Counted from the first letter of the stretch, positions 1 to 11,229 are shown. The stretch: 64,000 bases of DNA from Nectonema munidae (GCA_030549495.1 JAUIRK010000497.1:62001-126000), one strand, 5' to 3'. Notes: generated from the sequence alone by a model not told the origin. Numbers and translations are program-made.

Positions 1-1061
1 TCAATCATTTTGGCACAATCTTTTGAGGGCAAATCCGTTAATTTCATTTTCTAGGAAAAAATGAAAAATAATTCACATATAGTCAACATGTTAAACATAA
101 TTTTACTTACGATCGCTTAAATTCAAATTTCTTCATTAGCTCCATAAGAACATCTGATGACATTGCTTCATTAAAGATTCTGGCAGCATTTTCAAACTTT
201 TTACTCATGGTATACTAAAAAATCTCCTTTCGACTTTTCATTATATTAAATCATTTAAACTTATATCTACAATTTGGGAATTATGAGTGAGGTGACTTTT
301 TTACTGACATTGTTCTTTTTGAAAAAAATGTTAAGATATCAGAAATAATGTTGAAAAGATTCACAATTTTTGACTTATGATGACATTTTTGATTTCATCT
401 TAGTTTTTGAAGAGTTTAAAAAGACTAAATAAAAAAAAAATCATAGAACTAAAATCTTTTATTTAATTAAATTGGAATCATATTTTTATATAAACAATTT
501 ACAAGAAGAATTTATATTCAATTCCAACAGAAATCAAAGTTAGTCAACATCACATAATTAGAAAATTCAGGCCATTTATAGTATAACTTATCAAAAAAAT
601 GTAAAATTTAGCAATAACTTTTTCAACAGAAAAATAATTAAAATGTTCCTCAAAATAGTTAATGTTACAAGAGTTATATGAAAACAAAATTCTTTCCGAA
701 AGGGTTTCCGAAACTTTCCAAAAATAGGAAGATATAAGAGCAGTAGTACTGAATTCCATCCTTCATAACAAATCGAGTTTGGAAGATAGTATTAGGGAAT
801 TCATTTTCAAACTTTTGGGTTCTATTCACCGATTCAATATATTTGAAGAGATCGCCATTAAAATTTTTCGAAAGTTCATCAGAATCGCTAGGTAACAAGG
901 TCTGAAATATCAATTTTGCTTTTATCTTTAAAATTTGCTTTTCAAATAGAGTTTGGGTGTATAATAAAAAAATTTTTTTCAGTAGCTTTTTGACTTAAAC
1001 TTAAACTCATTTCTGCCTTCAGTGATAAAATAAATTTTGCACAGTCTTCTTTTTGCACGAC
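1..1061 (-). CDS. Possible 3' exons of an unidentified host gene
   Basis: Several open stretches on the minus strand are bounded by splice-like signals. One follows an AG at 1062-1063 and opens VVQKEDCAKFILSLK. One follows TTTCAG at 902-907 and opens TLLPSDSDELSKNFNGDLF. One follows TTTTTTAG at 215 and runs 214-111, opening YTMSKKFENAARIF; it ends at a consensus GTAAGT donor (105-110). A 60-bp intron with acceptor CCTAG would join it to 50 and leftward; in the open frame the protein then ends Ser-Lys-stop at 44-46. Another frame of that last exon reads KDCAKMI, close to EDCAKFI in the first exon, so exon duplication or a different frame is possible. I do not recognise the protein. Donors for the two upstream exons are weak, so the joins are unproven. 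Confidence 0.3.
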
Positions 1062-2173
1062 CTAAATGTTCTATTATTGAGGTTCGATCATCATCAAGTC
1101 TAGGTTGATGAGAAAACTTAAATTTGAAAGGGGAATCGATGGACACGAAGCGGTGCATGACGTTTCGTAGCCAAACGGTTTCGTACCTATTTTTGGACGT
1201 TTTGTACTCAGCTTTTTTCTAATTTTTGGATACGAAATGCCTCAGGTCTCACTTTTTTACGCAATTCTTCGCAATCTCCCAAAATTTCTCACAATCTTTC
1301 GCAAATCCTTATATATTTTGTAATTTATTGATTTTTCATAGTTTTTCGTACCCTTCATTTCACTTTAAGTTTGCTCAATTATTCAAAAAGAATCTTATAA
1401 AAAACTACAAACCTTGAAGAATTATACATCATCAAACTTCTTCTTGATGGAGCTTTAATTGCTAAAAAGTTTTGTTACAAATGTAAAAAGCTTAATGAAT
1501 TAAAAAACGAGGTCAATAAAATAATTTCAATCAATACATAAATAAATAACAATTTTTAAAAATCAAAGTGAAATTAATGAAGGATAACGATAACTGGGAG
1601 GAAGTTTGTAAGGTATTGCGAATGATAGCATCACATTTTGGTCGCAACCTGTAAAAAATTACAGCTAATTTAAAATCAAATTTTTTAACATTTTTCATCG
1701 ATACTATTGATTACTTTCTTAATTTTCTTTAATTTACTATTGATAAAAAACTTTTTTTATATTTACAAAAGAAACGAATCGTAAATTGCTGTAGAAAATG
1801 TTTTAATTTAAAACAGGAATTTTTAACTAAATTCCAATGACTTTCCAGGAAGCCTTTAAATGTTTTCAGGAACTATAAAGCCAAGTTTTATATAACAAAA
1901 TTATCATTTTTGAATGATTTCTGTACTAAATTTCTCAAGTATTAGAATATTAAATTTCAATTTTCAAGCTGTATATTTGTATGTCTTGTTTTTATATGAA
2001 CAGCTACAAATCATTGAATGGATCATACCAGATTGCTTCAACGTTCTAAAGCTGTAAAACATATAACATGATGAACAGAAGACAAAGTCACAGCCATTAA
2101 TCAAAACTCAACTTCAACATTACCGACGACATAGCCTATTCATCAAATCAACGACGTCCAAGATAACTACTGA
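1062..2173. other. Gene-poor stretch with weak inverted-repeat pieces
   Basis: No gene recognised. The part from about 1240 to 1310 has a motif TTTTTTACGCAATTCTTCGC that recurs near 3705-3755, and its reverse-complement partners (GCGAATGATAG) lie near 1615-1635. This suggests an old palindromic repeat related to the one at 3695-4130. The sentence-like motif AATGAAGGATAAC at about 1580 recurs near 5090. Confidence 0.35.
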
Positions 2174-2177
2174 TTAA

Positions 2178-2305
2178 CCCATTTAAGGCCAAGCAAAGCA
2201 GACGATATCTAAAAAAACGCAGACGATTTATATTCAAAGTCATTGAAAAAAGCAGACGAAGATGATTACTTATGTTCCAAAATAGGAACATTGGCCGTAA
2301 ATGGG
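2178..2305. repeat. TTAA-type MITE, copy 1
   Basis: A short non-coding element, 128 bp. The left end reads TTAA then CCCATTTAAGGCCAAGC, and the right end reads TTGGCCGTAAATGGG then CTAA, a one-base change from TTAA. Two more copies lie at 60134-60229 and 63222-63327. The TTAA duplication and the CCCATT start are typical of piggyBac-mobilised elements. The ends resemble those of the piggyBac at 53555-57135. Confidence 0.75.
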
Positions 2306-2589
2306 CTAATATCCGCCTTCTTTAAAATTCTTTTTCTTTAAATTTGCGTTTCATATACCTACTTTTAGTAAAGCAATTTTTGAAGTATTGGAATATGCTG
2401 GTAGTTCAACAGCAGGATTAGCAGAAAACTAAAACTTTAAAAACTTCTTTTTTTTTTTAAATCTTTAAAAGACAGAAAACTCTTAACTTTTTTCACGTAA
2501 GTTGTCTATGGTGGAAAAAGTCTCAAGAATGACAAGCGTTATGGTTTTAGTTTTTATAGCACTGCAAATAGGGACTTCGAACATGAATC

Positions 2590-3168
2590 TTTTAAAAAAC
2601 GGATATGATATTGCTCTTGCGATTTGTCCAAATACTGCTAAAAATACGGGTTTTTTCATTTTATGAGGAAATAAAAATAAGATTATTTAAAGAAAAATGT
2701 ACACTTGGCCAGCGGTTTTCTCTCATTTCAGATGAATATACTTCTATTCAAAATAAAAGAATCATCAACATGAATATTCACGCTGAGAATGAGCATTGGT
2801 CTTTGGGAATGCTATCCGTCAAAGGATCAATAAAGAGTGCTTTATGCGAGAAGATGGTGAATGCTAAAGTATTCAATCTCTACATAAATGAACACATCAT
2901 CGCTTCTACAACCGATGGTGCATCATCAGGGTTTAGATTGGTCCGAGAAATATTACCAGATCGCACACAGTGTTTGGCGCACGGCATTCACATTGCTGTA
3001 GTGGATGTTCTTTATAACAAAGATGCTATTGATGAACAAGATGATGAAACAAGACAAGAGACTTGTGATTCCCAATATGATATCCCTGAAGACTGTGCAA
3101 AAGACTATACTCATTCATTTAGTGATGATTATTTGGGTTTGAGTAAGAAAAATATGGAAAATGTTTAA
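2590..3168 (+). mobile_element. hAT transposase fragment
   Basis: The open frame 2605-3168 (187 codons) encodes the N-terminal part of a hAT-superfamily catalytic domain. FSLISDEYTSIQNKR matches the family pattern around the first catalytic Asp (SLTFDEWTS). TTDGASSGF matches the second acidic block. QCLAHGIHIAVVDVLY matches the conserved CxxH segment. The C-terminal dimerisation part is absent, and upstream coding resemblance (about 2590) is out of frame, so this is a relic. Terminal repeats were not found. Such enzymes cut and paste DNA with 8-bp target duplications; this copy cannot be active. Confidence 0.75.
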
Positions 3169-3205
3169 AAAATCCCTGTTCACTTAATTAGTGCAGTGGG
3201 GTTTT

Positions 3206-4885
3206 TTAATACCCCTTGTAAACTCCAAACCATAATTTATCATAAAAATACTATTCCTTAAAATTTAATACTTTCAGTATCTTGACAATTTACTAAATCA
3301 TAGTTCTACAAAAGTTAGAAATTATAAACCTAATAAAGAAAAAACATGCACAATTTATCGGTTGCTCTGGAGGTTTAACGCCAGGCTTATAGCTTTTAGG
3401 CTTAGGTTTGGAACTTAAAATCAACATTGAAAAACATGTTTCACCAGTAAAACTAAAAAAGTCTCACATACTTATTATGAGATTCCAACAACGGGAAAAT
3501 CCATCTATTATATTTTTATATTTTAGTGACAAATGTTTATTGAACAAAATAATAGTGCATAGAACCTTTGGGTTGTTGTACTTTAACAAAAATCTTTTCG
3601 TGAAAACACTTTGAATATGTCGTAAAACATTTTTTACCATTATTTTTAAAAAAATAAAGAAAAAAGTATAAATAAATTTATTTATGACTTTCATTTTGGT
3701 GACCGTTTTACGCAAATAAACGCGATTCCCATTTTTTGCAATTATTCGCAATCTAATCATTTTTTCTTTGAATTTCTATTTTTTGATGATGCATGGCATT
3801 GCTCTATTTTTCAGAGCTTATTCTAGGAATTGGGATGCAATTTTTCATTGGCATTGAGGATAATTTTTCAAAAAGGGCATATGATTAAAAAGAAGAATAT
3901 AATTACTGATAAACAAGGTTTACAAATAAAAGTGGTATTTCAAAGGATAAGGCCTAGAAGTTGGGATTGCGAATGATTGTGAATATAACTTTGAGATTTA
4001 AGGTGCTTACAAACAAAAATGGGAATTGTGAGTGAATGTCCAAGATGTAAAAAAAATGAGAAACGCTAGAGATCACGAAAAAATAGGGTTCACAAACAAA
4101 AAAAAGATAGCGACTGATTGCGTAAAAAAATCACAACTTTTATTGAGTTCATTTTAGCGATTTATGTTCATAAAGTAGAATAGGCATTGACCTAGCACTT
4201 GATTTGAAAAAGACTCACAGGCTAGGAACAATTAGGAAGAACAGAAAAGGGATTCCTAAACACTTTACAAATGACATTAAAGATATGTATTCAGTAAGTT
4301 TCTTTTTACTAAAGATTTGACTTTTTCTAGCATGCATCACGAAGCAAGTAAGCGAAAACCAGAGATTATTAATTTTTATAACGAAACAAATTATGGTGTC
4401 GATTTAGTAGGTCAGCTTTCTTCTAAATATAATGTGGCGAGACGAACCAGAAGATGGCCAATGTGTATATTTTATGGGTTATGCAATCATGCGGGGATTA
4501 AGATTAATGCCCATATCTCGAAGAAATTTTTTGTATCAAAACATTGATTTCATCTTGTGTAGAAAAATATCCTCAAGAACAGCCCATAAGTTCGAGTTAA
4601 GTTCCACCAAAAGGAGATAGAAAAACAAAAGTTGAATGCATGAAGTGTAAAAATCATATCTGTAAAAATCATCAAAGAGTATTGTGTTAAAATTGTGTAA
4701 ATACATATACTTAAATTTTTTGACAAATAAATTTTTAAAAGTTTTTTTTAGATGGCGTTAAGATATTTTATTTCTTTTCAGAAAATTATGTTATAAAATT
4801 TCTAAATATCTTTTAAATTTTAAAGACTTAAGTATTGTACTTATCCATTTGTAATAATTGTTTAAATAATATTGGGGAATTTTAA
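3206..4885 (+). mobile_element. piggyBac remnant (C-terminal transposase part)
   Basis: From about 4205 to 4640 the plus strand encodes piggyBac transposase pieces. GTIRKNRKGIPKHF is the family's GTIRxNRxxIP motif. KPEIINFYNETNYGVDLVGQ corresponds to the third catalytic Asp region (VD). RRTRRWPMCIFYGL is the downstream RRWPxxxF block. The N-terminal two thirds are missing and the frame is broken. TTAATACCCC occurs at 3206 and again at 4882, each preceded by GGGG, and could mark the element ends; this is inference. An internal inverted repeat (about 3695-4130) with TTTTACGCAA at both ends may be a separate insertion. Confidence 0.6.
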
Positions 4886-5490
4886 TACCCCATCGCAACG
4901 AACTAAGTTTTAACAATGACATTCTTCAAGGAATCGTGAAATCAGAACACCGAAATGAACTACAATTAGTTCTTGTGTCAAAACTCCCTGAAACAGGTTC
5001 CAATTTTTCGATAATTAAAAATAAAACCGGTTTGCTGAGTATTGAAAAATATTTTAAGTGATTGGGACAACTTAAGGTGAAATTTAATGAAGGATAACAA
5101 AAACTGTGTAATTCAAAAAATTCTATTAACATAGAAATTACAAAATCTACATAAAGTATTTTAACAAAGTGTAAAAATGGCAAGTAATTTAAAGTTAAAA
5201 TAGACAGATATTCATTTATACATATCTTTTTTCAAATATCAGAATTTGTGTTATTTTAGTAAGCTACTGAGAGTAATATAGGTTATTTACAATTCAGATC
5301 AATAGATAATTTTTTAGATAAAATTTTCTTCTATACACAAAGCTGTCACAAAAGACGATTCTAATATTTTTTTAATTTTTAGAGTGAAAAACTTTCCAAA
5401 TTTGCTAGGCAATGATTTTTCCGGCAGGCTACGATGGTTTTAAAACGAAAAGCGTACGCAAGTTTTATGAGGTAGATGCAATAGAAAATA
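4886..5490. other. Unassigned sequence between piggyBac remnant and gene
   Basis: No gene supported. A long minus-strand open frame at 4926-5183 has no recognisable motif. The motif AATGAAGGATAAC near 5090 is shared with about 1580, which suggests a dispersed repeat rather than coding sequence. Confidence 0.4.
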
Positions 5491-5499
5491 GTTAAAATA

Positions 5500-5505
5500 T
5501 TTATT
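5500..5505 (-). terminator. Poly(A) signal overlapping the stop codon
   Basis: The minus strand reads GAATAAAT: the TAA stop (5501-5503) lies within AATAAA, so the 3' UTR must be very short. Confidence 0.6.
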
Positions 5506-5824
5506 CGTTCTTATGTTTTTCTTTCATACTTTCCAGCTTTCTTTCCAATTCCTCAGCCGATAATTCTTCAGAATCATCTGCACTGCTTTGGCCACTCTGA
5601 CTGGATTCATCATCGCTGTCTGCCTCCTCCTTTTTATCATCATCACTGCTCTCTTCACCATCATCTCCCACTTTCTTTTCTTTTTCGGGCACATCTTCGG
5701 AAGAAACGAGCGCGTTCGCTTGACTCAAATCTGTCATCTCTTTGCCAGTGCCGGTGGCAGGGATGGAGGAAGCAAGCATAAGCAAGAAAGCGAAAAAAAA
5801 GACAAAAAACGTCTTTGAGAGCAT
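5501..5824 (-). CDS. Small secreted acidic Ser/Glu/Asp-rich protein
   Basis: I predict a 107-residue protein starting at the ATG at 5822-5824. An in-frame extension upstream has no ATG and is rejected. The start MLSKTFFVFFFAFLLMLASS is a textbook signal peptide: one Lys, a Phe/Leu-rich core, then small residues around SSIPATG for cleavage. The mature part has Asp/Glu/Ser runs such as GEESSDDDKKEEADSDD, several SD/SE sites that could be phosphorylated by casein-type kinases, and a charged helix-like tail (ELERKLESMKEKHKNE). No enzyme domain is seen. A TATA box lies 68 bp upstream and a poly(A) signal overlaps the stop, so the unit is compact and probably one exon. Function unknown; extracellular calcium or cation binding is one guess from composition. 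Confidence in the gene is good, in the role low. Confidence 0.7.
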   Translation of the reverse strand: MLSKTFFVFFFAFLLMLASSIPATGTGKEMTDLSQANALVSSEDVPEKEKKVGDDGEESSDDDKKEEADSDDESSQSGQSSADDSEELSAEELERKLESMKEKHKNE

Positions 5825-5891
5825 GGTGTTCAGCAAGTGAGTGAGTAATGGATTCTTCACCTGATCAATGAAATTAGAACAAGCTTTCAGA

Positions 5892-5901
5892 TATTTATAT
5901 A
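5892..5901 (-). promoter_or_regulatory. TATA box of the acidic secreted protein gene
   Basis: On the minus strand this reads TATATAAATA. It is 68 bp upstream of the ATG at 5824, leaving room for a start site about 30 bp downstream (near 5865) and a short leader. Confidence 0.6.
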
Positions 5902-6517
5902 GATATGGACATAGCGTATCATTTGAATATCTCTCCCTTCCTCGCTCATAGAAAGGGCATAAACAAATTTTTACGATGATTTGACTCTCCCCTTACTTCC
6001 AAGTTCCAGCCTGTACTTTGCATGTCGTCGAGGTAGACTCGTCTCTTACGCAAATTTCAATCTTATCAGACCACAAAAATCTTCACGATGTTAAAAAAAT
6101 GATATTGAGGCTTACACTAAAGTTTGTTAGCATTTGTGTGTTTTAAAGCGTTGATAATTTTTTTAATTTGTTCAAAACATGACATTTTTGAAAAAAAAAG
6201 ATTTTTGAGGATGTGCAATAAAATTAAATATTTTTTAAAATTATAACTTTTTTACAATTTTTCAAAAAAAGTTTATAAATATATAAAAGGTAAAACCAAA
6301 AATCTCTTTTTTCAAACTTTTTAGCTTGTTAGATTAATTAAATTTGAAAGTACCGTATTTCATTATTTTTATTTTTGAATTAAAGTTAATTACTTAAGGT
6401 TTCCAATTATTTTTAAGTCTACAGTTCTTAAAGATTTTTTTTAGTTTTTTGGAAAGCAAATTTGCAAGTATTTAACTGAATGTTTTTCATATGAAATGTA
6501 TCTAATGAATACAAATA
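5902..6517. other. A+T-rich intergenic sequence
   Basis: I see no gene or clear repeat here. The right end carries the left target duplication of the next element (ATACAAATA, 6509-6517). Confidence 0.4.
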
Positions 6518-7393
6518 GGTGCCTGGTCAAAACGTCCGAAATCTAAAACGTCCCAAACCAAAAGGTCTGAAACCAAAAGGTTCGAAAATTAGATTAACAG
6601 TATCTGAACCCTAAACTTTTTTTTTCGAGAATCAAAAATGTTGAGGAAAAAACTGAAAAATTGAGCACAAAACTTTTTTTATTTAAAAAAATTCTATTTC
6701 TAGTTTTTTAGTTTAAAACTTTACACATTTTAGATTTAAATGAAAAATGCACTATAATCAAACGTGTCTTTTTACTGGAATAGATAAAAATTCATTCCAA
6801 TCTCTTAAAATTCATTCAAATCGTGTAGTTTTTCCTTTGATTTTTGATAGCAAGTCTAATTTTCAAAGTCTTGCAAATTCGACTAATTAGTATAACTTTT
6901 TCCGAGACTTTTTTCCAAAATTGGGTTATATATTTTAAAATCATAATCTTCAGAAGTGTTTGATTTTAAAATGAAAATTTTTTAGCCAAATTCATTATAA
7001 TCCAAAAAAATTAAACGAAGTTGTTAGGAGTGCTCTAAATCTACTGAGGTAGCGAAAATATTCTGATATATTTTAGTCCTACCGATACCTGTCTCAGGAG
7101 TTCCTCTACAAATGATGCGAAATCAAGTTTTGCGTTTGAAGATGGTAAATTCACTATTTTGTTTTGAACAACAAACCCTTGTTATTTGTCGAATGGTTAA
7201 CTGATTAATTCACATACAATTGACATTATCAAACAGGCATGAAGGATTATGCTAAAAAATTTCGTTTTGTGAGGTTATGATTTCTGAACATTTTTTTTCG
7301 CACCTTTTGGTTTCGGACGTTTTGGTCTTCGGACGTTTTGATTTCGGACGAGTTTTCGAAGGTTTTGGATTTCGGACGTTTTGACTATGAACC
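6518..7393. mobile_element. 876-bp non-autonomous DNA transposon, 9-bp target duplication
   Basis: The ends are inverted repeats. The left begins GGTGCCTGGTCAAAACGTCC; the right, read in reverse, begins GGTTCATAGTCAAAACGTCC, and both continue GAAATC. A perfect 9-bp direct repeat, ATACAAATA, flanks it (6509-6517 and 7394-7402). Inside each end the motif GTCCGAAA/TTTCGGAC is repeated several times (about 6530-6590 and 7300-7380), which looks like multiple transposase-binding sites. No coding sequence is seen. A 9-bp duplication fits Mutator-like elements, but the end sequence is not one I can place, so the superfamily is inferred. Confidence 0.75.
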
Positions 7394-7402
7394 ATACAAA
7401 TA

Positions 7403-7856
7403 TATATAGGGATATTTCTATTTTTAATAAAAAAGTAAATTTTTTTTTATAATTTTATCTTCAACTGAAAAAGCTCAAAACATCATCAAAAAGTATCAAA
7501 TCTTCCCTGGAAACTAATTTAAGAAGAAGAAAAAAAGAATTGAAACTGTATATGCGTATAAACTACTTTACTGAAGATTTAAAAGTGTTTCTTCTTACCT
7601 AAATTCTTTTTCTCGGTCGCATGAAATGTATCTAGGGAGTAAAACTATTTGAGAAGACTTTTATCCTGATAAAGAAGGAAATAAATGTTTCTTCTACTTT
7701 TTATATTGATTACATTGAGTGAAGCAGTTTTACATTTAACTATGGTTTAATCTTTCAACAAAAAAGCAGTACTGTTAAAAAATGTGATATGTTTTAAACA
7801 ACATAGAGGCATTAAATTTAATTTTAATGTTTTCAAATACACTTCAAAGCTTGTTC
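7403..7856. other. Unassigned A+T-rich sequence
   Basis: Nothing recognisable in this stretch on either strand. Confidence 0.4.
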
Positions 7857-8070
7857 TATGCCTCCTTCAAATGAATATCAACTCTTCAAAACACACACAA
7901 ATGCTAACTAACTTTAGTGTATGTCTCCTAAAAATTAATACCATCTTCTTTAAACATACAAATGCGAATTTTTTTGTCCATAACTTTGTGTGAATTATTA
8001 TTATTTTTTCACAATGGAGCATACATAAAAATGCCTCAATAGTTCTACCCACTATGCGGTTATGTATACA
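7857..8070 (+). repeat. Dispersed repeat with internal ~62-bp duplication, copy 1
   Basis: Two related units begin TATGCCTCCTTCAAAT (7857) and TATGTCTCCTAAAAAT (7919). They are followed by GGAGCATACATAAAAATG and TTCTACCCACTATG. The second unit and the tail recur at 31755-31920. No coding capacity is supported. Confidence 0.65.
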
Positions 8071-8990
8071 AATATCATAACCTATAAAGATTTGCTATTT
8101 TTTAAAAATTTGATCAAAACAAAATCAAAAGTACTGTGTAACTTTATTCTCAAAACCAGAACTTTTCATGATACCTAAGTACTGAAACTATATAAACAAC
8201 CAGTTACTGCTTTTTCATGTTCACAAAGCATCAAAAGACTACCTTAAATTCCCTTTGAAGTTTAATTTGCAATCTAGGTACTATTGAAAAGTATAAATTG
8301 AGCTTTATTTTGACGTTTCCTTGAGAAACGAAGTTATGAAAAAAAGAAAAAATTATAAACTCAAAAAGATGAACTCGTTTGCACAATTTTTTACATTTAA
8401 ACTTTTTCAAAATAATAATATAAATTTATAAGTTATTTTTTAAAGTTTATTTTAATGTGATACGGTCAAATCGTATTTAAAAAGCAGAAAAATGGCAAAT
8501 TTGAAGGAATATCAAAAAGCTGTTAGAGCTTTAATTTGACACGTCTCTTGTCTAAAAAGGTTAAAAGTGCTGATGAGTAGTGAAATTTTGTATTATAGAT
8601 CTGATGAGTTAAACATTTAGTTTTACATAAAAAAATTACAGCAAATTTGGAGATATGCAATATACATAACTATAGTAACCTATCTATGCAAAATTTGGAA
8701 AATTTTATTTTGTAGTTGTTTTGCAAATGACCTCCGATAAAAGTTAATATATCTTTTTCAAAAGTTGTTCACATTTTTTTTAATATTGATATAAGTTTCG
8801 ATTTTTATATCTTAACAGCTTGGAAAAGTTTGAAAAAAGTTATAAGCGCTCAAATTTTTTTTACAAATTCCTTGAATCTTTAAGATTTTTTAATCATTTT
8901 ATACAGATTTTGACTATTTTTATGATATAATTTTAACCATATTCCATCAATGTAATTCCCAAAATTGACTTTACATATTTAAAATTTCAT
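8071..8990. other. Unassigned A+T-rich sequence
   Basis: No gene, terminal repeat or array seen. It ends at the TTAA (8991-8994) that begins the next element. Confidence 0.4.
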
Positions 8991-9059
8991 TTAACACTAT
9001 TAGTGATGGATATTACTAATTATATCTCAGATAAAATAAAATTTTTATAAATATTTTCA

Positions 9060-9560
9060 ATTAATAATATGTGAACTATGCTGAATTCAGTGGTGATATC
9101 CATTTTTTATCAAAATGAATCAAAACTGTTAAAAAATTGATTTATATGTGTCAGCTCATCTTAAAGATGAACTTTTTATTATAATTATATAAAGTTTTTT
9201 ACACATATATACCCATTCTCAAGTATGCTGAATTCAGTGGTGATGTCCATTTTTTTTTATCAAAATCAATCAAACCTGTCAAAAAAAACTTTTTGTTTAA
9301 ATAATTATATAAAGTTTTTACGGATATATACCCATTTTCAAATATGCTGAATTTAGTAGTAATGTCTATTTAATCAATCAAATTTGTCAAAAAATTGATA
9401 TATGACAACTGATGTCAAAATTAAAATTTTTATTAAAATATTTATAAACAGTTTTTTACAAATATATACCATTTTCAAGTAGGGTCAATTCAGTGATGAT
9501 GATCATTTTTTATAAAAATCAATGAAATGTGTCAAAAATCGATTAAACCTTTCATTCAAT
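9060..9560 (+). repeat. Tandem array A, older copy (about 4 units)
   Basis: Units contain TATGCTGAATTCAGTGGTGA, then ATCAATCAAACCTGTCAAAA and TTTTTTACACATATATACCC. The diagnostic site occurs at 9083, 9230, 9349 and 9485, so spacing is 119-147 bp with deletions. The same family forms the array at 19840-21860. Confidence 0.8.
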
Positions 9561-10499
9561 GTCAAATATAAAACTTCAATACAAATTCAACTTACAGTAT
9601 CTATCTGCTAATTATTTTCTTAATTTATTTGATAAACCAACTTTTGGTGTTTAATTCACTCAAAATATTCCATTTTTCATTAAATTAGGTATCTCCAAAC
9701 TACCTCTATCATTTTGGCTATATATTCGTTATCGGCTGGTAGTCTCTAAGTCATTTATACCTTATACAGTATGTAATGTTGCTATTCATTCTAACATGAT
9801 CATTAATTGGTAGCTTTTCTTCCATCAGAAATTTATTTTCTGCAATCGAACAAATCTTTTTTAGTGATTTATTTTGAACAGACTTTATCCGCTCTCAAAG
9901 CGTTCTGATTAAAGAATCTTCTTGATTATCTTAGGTTTTTTGTCAGCATCTTGTATTTTATTATGAGGTGATATGAAGAGATATTCATCTTGAATATTTG
10001 TCAACAAATCCCAATTCAATAGTTTTTTTCTTATGAAATCATTCGTGATGTTCATTGTTTAATTTCAAAAAGTTGTCACCCTTCTCTATCTAAAAGACAC
10101 TCTTTTTCCCGAAAAACGAAAAGAATGGACAAATTCCATTTAAATTTAAAATGATCTTTATAGTGACTAAATCTTCACATTTTCGCATCGGTGACATTTT
10201 TGATGGACATTACACCCCTTCCTAGTCCATTGGAACATGGTAGATCTTCCATTTAGTCAAGATACATACTTCTTTTTTAAAATTATTTCTTTTGATAAAA
10301 CTTTTCCTTTTCAATTTGTTTTCATGTTGCTTCCTTCTCTCAGATTAATCTTCAAAGGATTTTATAATAGCTTTTTTTTAAATAAATATATCATACTCAA
10401 GAGGATTGAAGAAAGTATAAGCCAGAATTAACAAAAAAATATATTTTTACCATATAACCAATATAAAACGATTTTTTATATTTACATCATTAATTCAAT

Positions 10500-11110
10500 T
10501 GACACTTCTAGATATTTTTCAACCGTATTAGCCAAAATAGAGTGCAGAAATAAAATAAGCATATTCGATTTGGTATAAAAACAGATATTTTATTTGAAAT
10601 TTTGAAAATATTTTTGGAGAAAGCTTTTAGACATAAACTGCACATTTCAATGAAGCTTTCAATATTTCCAAACCCCAAATGCCAAAATGATTCCAAAAAT
10701 GAAACAGCATTTTCAATTTGGTATAAAAACAGATTTTAATGCGGAAATTGAGTTCATAAAAAACTAGCATGGTTGTTTTTTATTATATTTCATGTAAAAC
10801 TAAAGAGAACATTTTTGGATTTTCAGACGTAAACCACAAATTTGATTGATAATGTTAGATATTTTAAAACGTCTAAAAGCGAAAAGTGAGTCCAGAAATG
10901 AAACTAGCATAATCTATTTGATATAAAAACATTCATTTCATGTAAAATTTGAAACAATATTTTTGGAGACAATTTTTAGAACTAAACCGCAAATTTGATT
11001 GTAAACTTAAAGGTATTTTCAAATCCTAAATGCAAAAATAGAGTCCAGAATTGAAACTAGTATGTTGGTTGATTTATTAATATAAAAACATATATAGATA
11101 ATATTTTTGG
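10500..11110 (+). repeat. Tandem array B, older copy (about 4 units)
   Basis: Units contain GGTATAAAAACA, ATTTCATGTAAAA, TTTTTGGAGA, AAACCGCAAATTTGATTG and GAGTCCAGAAATGAAAC, with about 150-bp spacing. The eight-unit version is at 21950-23170. Open frames in this region are by-products of the repeat. Confidence 0.75.
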
Positions 11111-11229
11111 AGTCTCTAATATAGCTGAAAATTTGAGAGGAACTTTAAAAGCGGAAGAAACATGATGAGGTTGAAAAGTTATTGGGACAGCTTCAAAGTT
11201 TTTAATGCTTTCGGTAAAAGCTTGATTGA

